Source: Opitutales bacterium (GTDB taxonomy: Bacteria > Verrucomicrobiota > Verrucomicrobiia > Opitutales > UBA2987). From it: a stretch of DNA of 36,968 nt. Below, piece after piece: positions 1 to 8,927 of this stretch. The position numbers and the translations under genes were made by a program. Numbering within the stretch: the stretch's first letter is position 1; every line of letters starts with the position of its first letter. The stretch spans positions 1-36,968 of the forward strand of contig JAJFLU010000050.1 in assembly GCA_021772515.1 (NCBI GenBank). Direction: 5' to 3'. A model generated the notes under the pieces. That model ran no database searches. It was not told the DNA's origin and worked only from the letters and a program-made list of their open reading frames with translations.

Positions 1-86
1 CGTTGCTGCTCGTTGTGTGTGATGCCTTTTACCGCCCAGCTATCGCCGAGCGGTAATAACGTTCCGAATAGTTCTTCTGGATTCAT
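1..86 (-). CDS. Transposase N-terminus, ISL3-like (partial, runs off left edge)
   Basis: Reading the minus strand from an ATG at 84-86 gives an uninterrupted 28-residue start beginning MNPEELFGTLLPLGDSWAVK and still open at the window edge. The pattern of a short acidic helix, 'LFxxLLxLxDSWxVK' and then a predicted strand resembles the N-terminus of ISL3-family transposases (ELFxxLLGLxxPWxV). This is pattern recognition on a short piece. No terminal inverted repeat could be recognised between 87 and 188, so the outer end of the element is not defined. An assembly break inside a repeated element would explain why the window stops here. Confidence 0.4.
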   Translation of the reverse strand, partial: MNPEELFGTLLPLGDSWAVKGITHNEQQ

Positions 87-188
87 CTTCCCAGTATAGC
101 ATACCTGACCAGTACCACCGAAAGTGTCGAGGAACCAAGCAAGGATATTGTATGAAGCCCGTCTTCGTTTTGGGATAGATTGATATAA

Positions 189-662
189 ATGGTACTTAAA
201 AAAATAAGCAGAGAATACACCCCGTTTACCCTGATTTGCTTTGGAATAATTCTAATAGTCGTATTGGTGTTGTTGGGATATGTTAAGATCCTCTCTCAAT
301 ACGGCAGGTTCTCTCCCGCTTTTGGGTATTCGATGCTGGTGTTAGTTATGTTATCTGCCCGACTAATTTATTCATTGTATTGTTTTCTACAAGAATCGAA
401 ATATGATTGTATTGAGTTGGAAGCCAGGAGAGTGCGTTTGTTGAAATCGAATTTTGCGACTTTGGAATTTGAGTTACCTGGTGAACTAGTAGAAGTATGG
501 ATAGATCAGGGAAACACACACGCCAAGTTAATAGGAAGAAATGGAAAAATAGCATTATCGAGCGCCAGCTTTGAAAATAGTGAAGTTTTTAGCGATTATT
601 TCTTAAATCAGTGGATTGAAGCGGGCAATAAAACTTGGAGAAATCTTAGCGGGGGTGAATGA
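189..662 (+). CDS. Small membrane protein of unknown function
   Basis: A 157-residue protein that I do not recognise. It has two hydrophobic segments, about residues 12-33 and 45-67, separated by a short loop. A soluble C-terminal half (about 70-157) with alternating hydrophobic residues and the stretch RVRLLKSNFATLEFELPGE suggests a small beta domain, possibly of the bacterial PH type, but this is inference. The ATG has no Shine-Dalgarno sequence, and the codons are A/T-rich compared with uvrB downstream, which fits recent acquisition. The stop lies 10 bases before the higA-like start, so the two may be co-transcribed. It is not a HigB toxin: length, membrane segments and residues do not match. 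Confidence 0.55.
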   Translation: MVLKKISREYTPFTLICFGIILIVVLVLLGYVKILSQYGRFSPAFGYSMLVLVMLSARLIYSLYCFLQESKYDCIELEARRVRLLKSNFATLEFELPGELVEVWIDQGNTHAKLIGRNGKIALSSASFENSEVFSDYFLNQWIEAGNKTWRNLSGGE

Positions 663-672
663 ACGAGAGAGA

Positions 673-954
673 ATGAAGAACCCGCCGCACCCTGGACGGC
701 TTGTAAAGCAGGAATGCCTGGAACCGCTGGGCCTGACCACAACCAGAGGCGCAGATATTCTTGGCGTAACCCGCTTAACTCTGAGCAACCTTATCAACGG
801 CAGGAACGGCGTTTCCCCGGAAATGGCGATTCGGCTTTCCAAAGCTTTTGGCAGCAGTCCCGAAGTTTGGCTCGGTATGCAGATGGACTATGATCTGGCC
901 CAAGCCGAGAAAAAATCCTCCCATATCAAGGTCGAAAAAGCACTCCCGGCATAG
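673..954 (+). CDS. higA: HigA-family antitoxin / XRE-type DNA-binding protein
   Basis: A 93-residue helix-turn-helix protein. The start at 673 gives the canonical HigA beginning MKNPPHPGRLVK; an upstream in-frame ATG at 616 lies inside the preceding gene. A purine-rich GAGAGAG precedes the chosen ATG closely. The HTH covers about residues 22-62 (GADILGVTRLTLSNLINGR), followed by the family-typical block SPEMAIRLSKAFGSSPEVWL and a C-terminal tail starting MQMDYDLAQA. In complete modules HigA binds and neutralises the mRNase HigB and represses its own promoter. No HigB-like gene lies upstream or downstream here, so this is a solitary antitoxin or a regulator derived from one. Confidence 0.85.
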   Translation: MKNPPHPGRLVKQECLEPLGLTTTRGADILGVTRLTLSNLINGRNGVSPEMAIRLSKAFGSSPEVWLGMQMDYDLAQAEKKSSHIKVEKALPA

Positions 955-978
955 TGTAATGCCACCCGGGGGGCTGGT

Positions 979-3054
979 CTATCTGCGTTTTGGTTTGTAG
1001 GTTTTGCCTTTGTGGACTTTTTTTGCCCGGCGTTTGATGGGGATTTTTTGGTAGGAGGATGAATAGCCGCGCTTTCCTTTTCCGTCTCCGAAATCGCCTT
1101 TGCGGAGGGCTTCCACCTGGTCGCGAAGGAGGGCCGCCCGCTCGAATTGCAGGTTGTTGGCCGCGGTGATCATTTCTTCCTCCAATTCCGCGATGACTAC
1201 GGCGACGTCTTCGTCACCACTGGCTTCGGCTACGCTTATGGGGTCAACTTTTTCCTTTATCCGATAATGGAGGCTGGCCTGGACGGCTCGTTTGACCCCC
1301 TTGGGCGTGATGTTGTGCTCTTTGTTGTAGTCGAGCTGCCGGGCGCGGCGATGGGTCGTGATTTCATCGGCTGCCCGGATGGAGTCGGTCATTTTGTCGG
1401 CATAAAAGATGACGCGGCCATTTTCGTGACGGGCGGCCCGCCCCGCTGTCTGGATAAGGCTGGTACGGCTGCGTAGAAAACCCTCCTTGTCGGCATCGAG
1501 AATGGCCACCAGAGCCACTTCCGGCAGGTCGAGCCCTTCGCGCAGCAGGTTGATGCCGACCAACACATCGAATTCGCCTTTTCGCAGATTGCGGAGGATT
1601 TCGATTCGCTCAATGGCATCGATATCGCTGTGCAAATACTCCACCCGGATGTTTCGCTCACGCAGATAGTCGGAGAGGTCTTCCGACATGCGTTTGGTCA
1701 AAGTGGTTACGAGAACGCGTTCCTTTTCCTCGACGCATCGGTTAATTTCTCCGATGAGATCCTCGACCTGACCCTGGGTGGAGCGAATTTCAATTTCGGG
1801 ATCGAGTAAACCGGTTGGCCGGATAACCTGCTCTGCCACGACGGAGGAAATATCCAGATCGCGAGGCGCGGGGGTGGCGGAGAGGAATACGGTTTGGCCC
1901 GTCAAGGCCTTGAACTCCTCCGCCTGCAAAGGCCGGTTGTCGAGGGCCGAAGGGAGGCGAAAACCGTATTCGACAAGCCGTTCCTTGCGCGAGCGGTCAC
2001 CCCGGTACATAGCGCCGATCTGCGGAACGGTGGCGTGACTTTCATCAATCACGAGCAGAAAATCATCGGGGAAAAAGTCGATCAGGCAAAAGGGTCTTTC
2101 ACCCGGCCTTCTTCCCGAAAGGTGCCGTGAGTAGTTCTCGATACCGGTGCAAAATCCCATTTCATGCAGCAATTCGAGGTCATAATCCGTCCGCATACGA
2201 ATTCGTTGGGCCTCGATCAACTTGTTTTCCTTTTCAAAAACGCCGACCCTTTCCTCGAGTTCCGCCTTGATGGTGCGGACCGCCTGCTCGACCTTGTTTC
2301 TCGGCGTGATGTATTGATTGGCCGGGTAGAGGTGAAAATGCTCGAGAGTGGCCCCTGTTTCACCGGTCAGGGGATTGAGTTCCTTGACGGATTCCACCTC
2401 ATCGCCCCAAAATTCTATCCGAATCGCGCTTTCCATATAGGCGGGAAAGACATCCACAATCTCGCCGCGAACCCGAAAGCAGCCCCGCTCGAAGGCGATG
2501 TCGTTGCGCTGGTAGAGGTTTTCCACCAACCGCTCCAAAAAGGCATCCCTCGGGAGTTCCGCGCCGGGGTCGATGGGAATCATCATCTCCTTGAAATCCT
2601 CGGGCGAACCGAGCCCGTAGATACAGGATACGCTCGCCACCACAATAACGTCCCGCCGACTGATCAGGGAACTGGTGGTGGCGATACGAAGGCGCTCGAT
2701 CTCGTCGTTGATGGAGGAATCTTTCTCGATATAGGTATCCGATTGCGGGATGTAGGCCTCCGGTTGGTAATAGTCGTAATAGCTGACGAAATACTCGACG
2801 GCGTTGTTGGGGAAAAAGTTCTTAAACTCCGAATAAAGTTGGGCGGCGAGGGTTTTGTTGTGGGAAATAACGAGGGTGGGGCGCTGCACCTTCTCGATGA
2901 TGTTGGCCACGGTGAAGGTCTTCCCCGATCCGGTCACACCGAGGAGTGTCTGGTAGCGATTTTCCGCCTCGATCGAGCGTACGAGGGTGGCTATGGCCTC
3001 GGGCTGGTCTCCGGTTGGCTGGTAATCGGCATGGAGTTGAAACGGTTTGGACAT
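979..3054 (-). CDS. uvrB: UvrB, excinuclease ABC subunit B
   Basis: UvrB verifies DNA damage for nucleotide excision repair, receiving lesions from UvrA and recruiting UvrC. Walker A is GVTGSGKT at residues 39-46. The damage-probing beta-hairpin follows, with SYYDYYQPEAYIPQSDTYIE at about 91-110. The helicase motif reads VIDESHATVPQIGAM. The conserved C-terminal helicase block AGRAARHENGRVIFYAD is present, and a UVR motif (ELEEEMITAANNLQFERAAL) lies near the end for UvrC contact. The ATG at 3054 gives 691 residues and the usual MSKPFQLHADYQPTGDQPEAI start. The longer open frame to 3171 would overlap the symporter gene by 80 bases and adds nothing conserved. It starts 37 bases after the symporter stop. 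The tail is very basic (KRRAKKVHKGKTYKPKRR). Confidence 0.97.
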   Translation of the reverse strand: MSKPFQLHADYQPTGDQPEAIATLVRSIEAENRYQTLLGVTGSGKTFTVANIIEKVQRPTLVISHNKTLAAQLYSEFKNFFPNNAVEYFVSYYDYYQPEAYIPQSDTYIEKDSSINDEIERLRIATTSSLISRRDVIVVASVSCIYGLGSPEDFKEMMIPIDPGAELPRDAFLERLVENLYQRNDIAFERGCFRVRGEIVDVFPAYMESAIRIEFWGDEVESVKELNPLTGETGATLEHFHLYPANQYITPRNKVEQAVRTIKAELEERVGVFEKENKLIEAQRIRMRTDYDLELLHEMGFCTGIENYSRHLSGRRPGERPFCLIDFFPDDFLLVIDESHATVPQIGAMYRGDRSRKERLVEYGFRLPSALDNRPLQAEEFKALTGQTVFLSATPAPRDLDISSVVAEQVIRPTGLLDPEIEIRSTQGQVEDLIGEINRCVEEKERVLVTTLTKRMSEDLSDYLRERNIRVEYLHSDIDAIERIEILRNLRKGEFDVLVGINLLREGLDLPEVALVAILDADKEGFLRSRTSLIQTAGRAARHENGRVIFYADKMTDSIRAADEITTHRRARQLDYNKEHNITPKGVKRAVQASLHYRIKEKVDPISVAEASGDEDVAVVIAELEEEMITAANNLQFERAALLRDQVEALRKGDFGDGKGKRGYSSSYQKIPIKRRAKKVHKGKTYKPKRR

Positions 3055-3091
3055 CCGGTCGAACTTACTCTGCTCCGGCGTTCCGAGCGGT

Positions 3092-4411
3092 TCAAACAGT
3101 TTCTGGGTAAATCCCGGTTTCCCCCTCCGAGCGACCGATGATGACCGCACCGCAGGTATCACTGTAAACATTTACCGCGGTCCGGCACATATCGAGCACG
3201 CGATCCGTTACCCAGACCAGCCCAACGGCCTCCAAAGGCAATCCCACCACCCCGAGGATGACTGTGATGGCGACCAAACTTGCCGAGGGTATTCCGGCCA
3301 CCCCAATCGAGGTCAACAGGGCGAGTAAAACGACGGTGAACTGCTGGGCGAAACCGATTTCGAAGCCATGCACCACGCCATAGAATTGGGCGATGAATAT
3401 CACCACCACGCATTCATAGAGAGCGGTCCCGTCCATGTTCACGGTGGCGCCAAGGGGCAAGGTGAAACTGGCCGTGCGGTTGGAAACACCGGCGTCTTTT
3501 TCCACCGTTTCGAGTGTCACCGGCAGGGTCGAGGCCGAGGAAGAGGTCGAAAACGCTGTCAGCAAGACGGGGGCCATTGTTTTAAAATGAGTGAACGGCT
3601 TGATTTTACCGACAAATTTCAACAACAACCCCAAAGTGATAAACAGGTGGAATCCCAGAGACAGGACGACCGTGACGAGAAACCAGACTAGGGGTTGAAA
3701 AACATCGAACCCGGTTCGCGCGATCACCGGGGTAACCAGCCCGAACACCCCTATGGGGGCAAATCGAATGATTAAATCCGTCACCCGCATCATGACCCCC
3801 TGGACGCTCTCCCAGAGGTCTTTTTGAAATTCCCGCTGCCGGGCGGGAAGCTTTCCGATAAAATAACCGAAAAAGAGGCAAAAGGTAATCAGCCCGAGCA
3901 ATTGGCCGTTGTCCGTGGCGGCTTTGAAAATATTGGGCGGGAGCATTCGTTTGAAAACGCCCACTATTTCGCCGCTGCTTCGTCCTTCAAACTTTGCTTT
4001 AAAAGTATTCGATACCTCCGACTGCCCAATGATTTTTTCGGCCGTCTCAAGATCGACCACCCCCGGTCTGATGATATTGACGGCAAGCAGTCCGACGCAG
4101 ATCGCGACAAGTCCCGTGAGGGAATAATAGCCCAAAATTTTCAGGCCCATGCGCCCGAAATTGCGGTCCGAACCCAGACTCATTATCCCGCTGATGATAG
4201 ATGAGACAATGAGCGGGACGACAATCATCTTGAGCGCATTCATGAAAAGATCGCCCAGGAATCCGCAGGTTGCCAAAAACCCGTCGGCAAACGAACCCTC
4301 GACGGCAGCGACCCCGTTGAGACCAGCTCCGCAGATCGCGGCAATGAAAAGGGCGGCAAGTATTTGCCAGTGAAATTTCCACTTCAAGGGGTTGGCAATC
4401 GAGGATTTCAT
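3092..4411 (-). CDS. Dicarboxylate/amino acid:cation symporter (DAACS family)
   Basis: A 439-residue inner-membrane secondary transporter of the GltP/GltPh fold. Diagnostic elements are visible: the serine-rich re-entrant loop SSSASTLPVT, the TM7 motif TVNMDGTALYE, the second hairpin GIPSASLVAITVIL, and the TM8 ligand block DMCRTAVNVYSD. In TM8 the aspartate, the arginine that in GltPh contacts the acidic side chain, and the cation-coordinating N and D are all retained. The substrate is therefore probably glutamate, aspartate or a C4-dicarboxylate. The internal ATG at 4411 (MKSSIANPLKWKF) precedes the first membrane helix. The 42 extra residues of the longer open frame are not family-like. 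It may be co-transcribed with uvrB; it diverges from fabV. Confidence 0.93.
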   Translation of the reverse strand: MKSSIANPLKWKFHWQILAALFIAAICGAGLNGVAAVEGSFADGFLATCGFLGDLFMNALKMIVVPLIVSSIISGIMSLGSDRNFGRMGLKILGYYSLTGLVAICVGLLAVNIIRPGVVDLETAEKIIGQSEVSNTFKAKFEGRSSGEIVGVFKRMLPPNIFKAATDNGQLLGLITFCLFFGYFIGKLPARQREFQKDLWESVQGVMMRVTDLIIRFAPIGVFGLVTPVIARTGFDVFQPLVWFLVTVVLSLGFHLFITLGLLLKFVGKIKPFTHFKTMAPVLLTAFSTSSSASTLPVTLETVEKDAGVSNRTASFTLPLGATVNMDGTALYECVVVIFIAQFYGVVHGFEIGFAQQFTVVLLALLTSIGVAGIPSASLVAITVILGVVGLPLEAVGLVWVTDRVLDMCRTAVNVYSDTCGAVIIGRSEGETGIYPETV

Positions 4412-4556
4412 GGGGTGAGGAACTCTGGCAAAAGAAAACCATTGAGTTACCTGGGCGAATGTCGCTTTTAGGACAAATGGAGGCAAGAATCTTTTTCCAT
4501 TGAATTGCTGGGAAGTTCGCCTAGCCTGTCGCTTCAAAATTTATTGCAAAACTATT

Positions 4557-5744
4557 ATGATCATTAAACCGAAAATCAGGGGATATGTCTGTATTACGGC
4601 CCATCCGGAAGGTTGCGCCGCCCATGTGCAGGAGCAAATTGACTACGTGCGTTCAAATGGGACTATCGAGTCGGGACCCAAGAATGTGCTCATAATCGGC
4701 GCTTCTACCGGCTACGGACTCTCGACACGCATCGTGAGCGCCTTCGGCTGTGGAGCGGGCACGATCGGGGTGTTTTTCGAGCGGCCATCCACCAAAGGCA
4801 GGCCGGCGACTGCGGGCTGGTATAACTCGGTGGCTTTCGAAAGGCAGGCCCATGAGGCCGGACTCTATGCCCGGAGCATAAATGGCGATGCCTTTTCCGA
4901 CGAAATTAAGGAGCAGACCATCGACCTGATTAAAAACGGCCCCGGCAAGGTCGATTTGGTCATTTATAGCCTGGCTTCACCCCGTCGCACCCACCCCAAA
5001 ACGGGGGAGACCTTTCGCGCGGTTCTCAAGCCGGTCGGTCGGTCATTCGAGGCGAAAACACTCGATACGGACAATAATTTAGTCAGCGATGTGTCAATCG
5101 AACCCGCCAGCGAGGAGGAAGTCGAAGCCACCAAAAGGGTCATGGGCGGTGAGGATTGGGAGATGTGGATCGACGCGCTGACCGAGGCGGAAGTTTTGGT
5201 CGAGGGAGCGACCACGATCGCCTATTCCTATATCGGTCCCGAAGTCACCTGGCCCGTTTACAAAAATGGCACCATCGGCGGGGCCAAAGAGCACCTCGAA
5301 AATTCGGCCCGGAAGATAGACGCCCTCCTGCGCCCCAAAGGAGGTCAGGCTTTCATATCGGTCAACAAAGCGGTCGTCACCCAGGCCAGTTCGGCCATCC
5401 CGGTGGTCCCGCTGTATATTTCTATTCTTTACAAAGTAATGCGGCAAAACGGCACCCATGAGGGTTGCATCGAGCAAATTTACCGTCTTTACGATGAGCA
5501 TTTATTCAACGGAGCCGAGCCGGTTTTTGACGAGTCGGGCCGGATGCGTCTGGACGATCTTGAAATGCTCCCCGAGGTGCAGGAGGCGGCCAAATCATTA
5601 TGGGTTCAGGTCAATACGGAAAATCTCGACGAAATCTCGGATTACACCGGCTACCGGCAGGAATTTTTGAAGCTATTCGGATTTGGTATCGAGGGGGTGG
5701 ATTACGGAGCGGATCTCGATCCGGTTTTGGAATTCGACGACTGA
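4557..5744 (+). CDS. fabV: FabV, NADH-dependent trans-2-enoyl-ACP/CoA reductase
   Basis: FabV carries out the last step of fatty-acid elongation, reducing trans-2-enoyl thioesters. It is a triclosan-tolerant alternative to FabI. With the ATG at 4557 the protein has 395 residues, the usual family length, and begins MIIKPKIRGYVCITAHPEGC. The nucleotide-binding loop is GASTGYGLSTR at 48-58. The Y-x8-K catalytic pair falls at Y235 and K244 in VYKNGTIGGAK, matching the numbering known for the family. The upstream alternative start adds 19 unrelated residues. No other enoyl reductase is visible here. The gene converges on exbD with only 17 bases between the two stops. Confidence 0.96.
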   Translation: MIIKPKIRGYVCITAHPEGCAAHVQEQIDYVRSNGTIESGPKNVLIIGASTGYGLSTRIVSAFGCGAGTIGVFFERPSTKGRPATAGWYNSVAFERQAHEAGLYARSINGDAFSDEIKEQTIDLIKNGPGKVDLVIYSLASPRRTHPKTGETFRAVLKPVGRSFEAKTLDTDNNLVSDVSIEPASEEEVEATKRVMGGEDWEMWIDALTEAEVLVEGATTIAYSYIGPEVTWPVYKNGTIGGAKEHLENSARKIDALLRPKGGQAFISVNKAVVTQASSAIPVVPLYISILYKVMRQNGTHEGCIEQIYRLYDEHLFNGAEPVFDESGRMRLDDLEMLPEVQEAAKSLWVQVNTENLDEISDYTGYRQEFLKLFGFGIEGVDYGADLDPVLEFDD

Positions 5745-5761
5745 TTAAGTCCCGCCAGCCG

Positions 5762-6160
5762 TCAACGGGATTGCAGGCGGATTTTATCCAACCCGGCCTC
5801 ACGGCAGACATCCATGATAAAGGTGACGCTCTTGAGGAAGGTATCCTCATCGGCCACCACCAGGACGGGCACTTCACTGTCGATTTTTGACTGAATTTCG
5901 ACCGCCGCTTTCAACGCCTCTTTGCTCACTTGATTGCCGTTGAAGTAGAAGAGACCCTCGGCATCCACGGCGATTTCGATTTGCTCGATTTTTGTGTTTT
6001 TCCCAGCCGTCTCGATCTTGGGCAGGACCAGATTGAGGGTGGTAAGATTGCGAAACTGCATCGACACCAGAAAGAAGAAAATTAGAACGATGAGCACATC
6101 AACCAGAGGCACGATGTTTATCTCGGGCTTCCGCCGATGGGGCCGTATGACAAGGCTCAT
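5762..6160 (-). CDS. exbD: ExbD-type biopolymer transport protein
   Basis: A 132-residue single-pass protein of the ExbD/TolR family. It has a short basic cytoplasmic start (MSLVIRPHRRKPEINIVPLV) and one membrane helix at about 17-36 that carries the essential intramembrane aspartate D21 (VPLVDVLIVLIFFFLV). A periplasmic domain with the VADEDTFLKSVTFIMDVCREAG pattern follows. With ExbB it forms the proton-driven motor that energises TonB-dependent or related outer-membrane processes. Its ATG overlaps the exbB stop as ATGA (6157-6160). No tonB gene lies in the window; the TonB-dependent receptor at 12019 is a plausible client, but nothing in the sequence links them directly. Confidence 0.92.
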   Translation of the reverse strand: MSLVIRPHRRKPEINIVPLVDVLIVLIFFFLVSMQFRNLTTLNLVLPKIETAGKNTKIEQIEIAVDAEGLFYFNGNQVSKEALKAAVEIQSKIDSEVPVLVVADEDTFLKSVTFIMDVCREAGLDKIRLQSR

Positions 6161-6744
6161 TCCTCTTCTTCTCGTTCTTCTTCGGTTTGTTTGCCCAGAT
6201 ACATCAAACGCTCGACCCCTACACTGAGCCGGGCTGCCAAGGTATCGATCCGCCGAATCAGGATGTGGTTGCCGACAAGAGCAGGTATGGCGATGGCGAG
6301 CCCTATCATGGTAGTGGTCAGGGCCAGGGCGATACCCTCGATGAAAGTCCCCGGGTCGGGCATTCCGGTTTCGATCGAAATATTGGCAAATACCTTGACC
6401 AGCCCGGTCACCGTGCCGAGCAAACCGATAAGCGGGGCCGCCGAGACCACAATTTCCAGAATAAACAGCCCTCGCTCCATCCGGGTGACTTCCAGGCGGG
6501 CAAACGCCTTCATCTGGTCGGCCTCCGGCTTGTTTTTCAAATAAAACTGCAAAATGCGGCCTCCCACAGAATCGTCTTTTATATCGGGGATTTTCCCTTC
6601 GATCAAACTGTCGACAATATGCTGGGGCATGATCTTGCCCGGCATGAGGGCATAAACCCTTTCCACGATGATAAATACGCCGAAAAAGGAGCAAAGCCCC
6701 AATGGCCAAATAAAAATACCCGCGCCTTCAATCAGATTTATCAT
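6157..6744 (-). CDS. exbB: ExbB/TolQ-type motor protein (MotA/TolQ/ExbB family)
   Basis: A 195-residue three-helix membrane protein. An N-terminal helix (about 8-30, GIFIWPLGLCSFFGVFIIVE) is followed by a cytoplasmic loop. The characteristic pair of long helices contains VSAAPLIGLLGTVTGLVKVF and GIALALTTTMIGLAIAIPA, the family's proton-channel motifs. The C-terminus is strongly acidic (EEEREEEE). The start overlaps the leuD stop by four bases and its stop overlaps exbD, so the three are translationally coupled. The link to leucine biosynthesis is positional only. Confidence 0.92.
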   Translation of the reverse strand: MINLIEGAGIFIWPLGLCSFFGVFIIVERVYALMPGKIMPQHIVDSLIEGKIPDIKDDSVGGRILQFYLKNKPEADQMKAFARLEVTRMERGLFILEIVVSAAPLIGLLGTVTGLVKVFANISIETGMPDPGTFIEGIALALTTTMIGLAIAIPALVGNHILIRRIDTLAARLSVGVERLMYLGKQTEEEREEEE

Positions 6745-7349
6745 TTCCTTAAATCCATATAAGGCAGGGCACGCATCACCCTGTCAACATTCTCGTTATT
6801 TTCCAACAGCTCGGCAATGGGATCCCACCGGCCATCAACCAGGCCCGAGCGCGAACCCTCCGGCAGTCCGGCCTTAAAAATTTCTCCTCCACAGGTTATC
6901 TTGGTTGCAGCGATATCTATTTGAACCGGTGTTGCGGGGTTTTGTTCGATAATTGCGGCGATTTTTTCGATATCCTGTCTCTCCAATGTCAGGCAGGGCA
7001 TCCCCAATTGTATCGAGTTTCCAAAAAATATTTCCGCGAAACTCACTGCCAGGACGGCTCGTATTCCGTAGCGGTAGAGAGACTGTGGAGCGTGTTCCCG
7101 AGAGCTTCCGCAACCGAAATTGGATCCCGCCAACAGGATTGAGGCTCCCCCGAAACGCGCCTCGTTCATGGGGTGTAGTTTGGCCGAACCTTCGGTGTCG
7201 AAGCGCTCGTCGAAAAAGGCGTACTCTCCCAACCCATCGAAGGTGACGCATTTGAGGTATCGGGCCGGTATGATGCGGTCCGTATCGACATCGTCGCCCG
7301 GCAGGTAGATGCCCCTTCCGGTGATGTTAGTGATTTTCGTTAAGGCCAT
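6741..7349 (-). CDS. leuD: LeuD, 3-isopropylmalate dehydratase small subunit
   Basis: The 202-residue swivel-domain subunit of isopropylmalate isomerase. Together with LeuC it converts 2-isopropylmalate to 3-isopropylmalate in leucine synthesis. Conserved blocks are GDDVDTDRIIPARYL (about 18-32) and AGSNFGCGSSREHAP (about 74-88). The C-terminal PEGSRSGLVDGRWDPIAELL is also aconitase-like. Length and both blocks are typical. It follows leuC after a 130-base gap that holds a dispersed repeat. The stop overlaps the exbB start. Confidence 0.95.
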   Translation of the reverse strand: MALTKITNITGRGIYLPGDDVDTDRIIPARYLKCVTFDGLGEYAFFDERFDTEGSAKLHPMNEARFGGASILLAGSNFGCGSSREHAPQSLYRYGIRAVLAVSFAEIFFGNSIQLGMPCLTLERQDIEKIAAIIEQNPATPVQIDIAATKITCGGEIFKAGLPEGSRSGLVDGRWDPIAELLENNENVDRVMRALPYMDLRK

Positions 7350-7430
7350 TTTATTTTTTATTCTAATAAAGTAAGTTTGAATAATTCGATGTTAATAAAG
7401 AATCGATGATTCCTTGGGTTCTGTTTTTTT

Positions 7431-7457
7431 ATCCGTGTTAATCTGTGAAATCCGTGG
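7431..7457. repeat. Dispersed intergenic repeat between leuD and leuC
   Basis: The stretch contains two close copies of the word ATCCGTG / TCCGTGG around ATCTGTGAAA. Read on the minus strand this is the 'CCACGGATTTCACAG' type of sequence that litters intergenic regions in some environmental bacteria. Related words occur at 16316-16350, 16686-16705 and 35794-35866. It is non-coding and adds length to an otherwise tight operon. Confidence 0.5.
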
Positions 7458-7479
7458 TTGAGAAGTTGGAGTTTAGTTC

Positions 7480-8910
7480 TCATTGGGAAGCGGCAGTTTC
7501 CACTCCGAAAACCTCCCGGGCATCGCAAATTTCACCGGTAACCGCCGCCGCCGCGACCATTAGCGGGCTCATCAGCATGGTGCGCCCCGTGGGGCTGCCC
7601 TGCCTGCCTTTGAAATTGCGATTGCTGGTGCTGGCGCAGAGTTGATCACCCACCAATTTATCCGGATTCATGGCCAGGCACATCGAGCAGCCTGCCCCCC
7701 TCCACTCGAACCCCGCCTCGCGATAAATTTCGTCCAAACCTTGTTTTTCGGCGATTGCGCTCACGATTTGCGACCCGGGCACCACGATTGCCTTCACTCC
7801 GGGGGCCACGCGGCGGCCTTTCAAATAGTGTGCCGCCTCCTGAAGATCCGAAAGACGGCCATTGGTGCAACTGCCGATAAAGGCCACATCAATGGGCGTC
7901 CCGATGATGGGCGCTCCGGGGGTCAATGCCATGTGAGCAATGGCTTCCCGCGCCGTTTCCCTCTCTCCGGCTGACAGCTTTTCCGGGTCCGGGATGTTCT
8001 CATTGATAAATACCGCCTGCCCCGGGTTGATCCCCCAAGTCACGGTCGGGGCGATATCGGCGGCATCGATTTCAACCAAATCGTCATACGAGCAATCCGC
8101 ATCGGAGGCAAAAGAACTCCAGCGGCTGACCGCCTCCTCCCATTCCTGCCCTGAAGGACAATAGGGCCGTCCTTTCAGGTATTCAAAAGTCGTCGCATCG
8201 GGGTTTACGTAGCCGCAGCGGGCCGCCCCCTCGATCGACATATTACACACCGTCATGCGCTCCTCCATCGTGAAGCGGTCAAAAACCTCGCCCCCATATT
8301 CGTAGGCGTAGCCGATCCCGCCCTTCACCCCGAGGGTGCGGATGATGTGTAAAATCACATCCTTGGCATAAACACCGGGGGATAGCCGGCCATTTACATT
8401 GATCCGCCGCACCTTCAGCTTGTCCATGGCGATGGATTGCGCGGCCAGCACATCACGCACCTGCGTGGTTCCGATGCCGAAAGCGATTGCCCCGAAGGCT
8501 CCGTGGGTCGAGGTATGCGAATCACCGCAGGCAATCGTCGTTCCCGGCTGTGTGATGCCCAATTCCGGCCCCACGATATGGACGATCCCCTGTTTGCCCG
8601 AGGGCAGATCGAAAAAGGTGATGCCGTAATCTTTGCAATTGCGCCGCAACTCGCGGATCATCTCATCCGCCAAAGGATCGCTGAACGGTTCCTCCCGCTC
8701 ATTGGTCGGCACAATATGGTCAACCGTGGCGAAAGTCCGATGGGGGCAGCGCACGGCCAACCCGAGATCCCTCAGCATCCCAAACGCCTGCGGACTCGTC
8801 ACCTCATGAATGAGATGCGTCCCAATAATCAACTGTGTGCGACCACTGGACAGCCGCCCCGCATCGTGGGCATCCCACACCTTTTCAAATAGATTCTTTT
8901 GTTCGTTCAT
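7480..8910 (-). CDS. leuC: LeuC, 3-isopropylmalate dehydratase large subunit
   Basis: The 476-residue aconitase-family subunit that carries the [4Fe-4S] cluster. The three cluster ligands are C348 (IGSCTNGR) and C408 and C411 ([11 protein letters not shown]), at almost the family-standard positions. Other landmarks are [20 protein letters not shown] and the C-terminal [17 protein letters not shown]. The ATG at 8910 gives [15 protein letters not shown], the normal start; the upstream extension needs a TTG and adds seven residues. It is followed by leuD. A small acidic open frame ends 17 bases upstream on the same strand and may be co-transcribed. Confidence 0.96.
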   Translation of the reverse strand: MNEQKNLFEKVWDAHDAGRLSSGRTQLIIGTHLIHEVTSPQAFGMLRDLGLAVRCPHRTFATVDHIVPTNEREEPFSDPLADEMIRELRRNCKDYGITFFDLPSGKQGIVHIVGPELGITQPGTTIACGDSHTSTHGAFGAIAFGIGTTQVRDVLAAQSIAMDKLKVRRINVNGRLSPGVYAKDVILHIIRTLGVKGGIGYAYEYGGEVFDRFTMEERMTVCNMSIEGAARCGYVNPDATTFEYLKGRPYCPSGQEWEEAVSRWSSFASDADCSYDDLVEIDAADIAPTVTWGINPGQAVFINENIPDPEKLSAGERETAREAIAHMALTPGAPIIGTPIDVAFIGSCTNGRLSDLQEAAHYLKGRRVAPGVKAIVVPGSQIVSAIAEKQGLDEIYREAGFEWRGAGCSMCLAMNPDKLVGDQLCASTSNRNFKGRQGSPTGRTMLMSPLMVAAAAVTGEICDAREVFGVETAASQ

Positions 8911-8927
8911 GGATAATAAAATTTTCG

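Noticed and set aside
946..965. Small stem-loop GGCAT-AGTGTA-ATGCC between higA and uvrB as terminator
   Set aside because: The stem is only five base pairs with no following T-run on either strand.
2164..3141. Long plus-strand open frame (325 codons) opposite uvrB
   Set aside because: It is a mirror of the uvrB coding frame; its product has no family features, while the minus strand is an unmistakable UvrB.
5746..5770. TCCCG/CGGGA inverted repeat between fabV and exbD as terminator
   Set aside because: Five-base stem, long loop, no T-run; too weak to call.
5762..6709. Single 315-codon gene including exbD
   Set aside because: The N-terminal part is a shadow frame of exbB; ExbD proper starts at 6160 where it overlaps the exbB stop.
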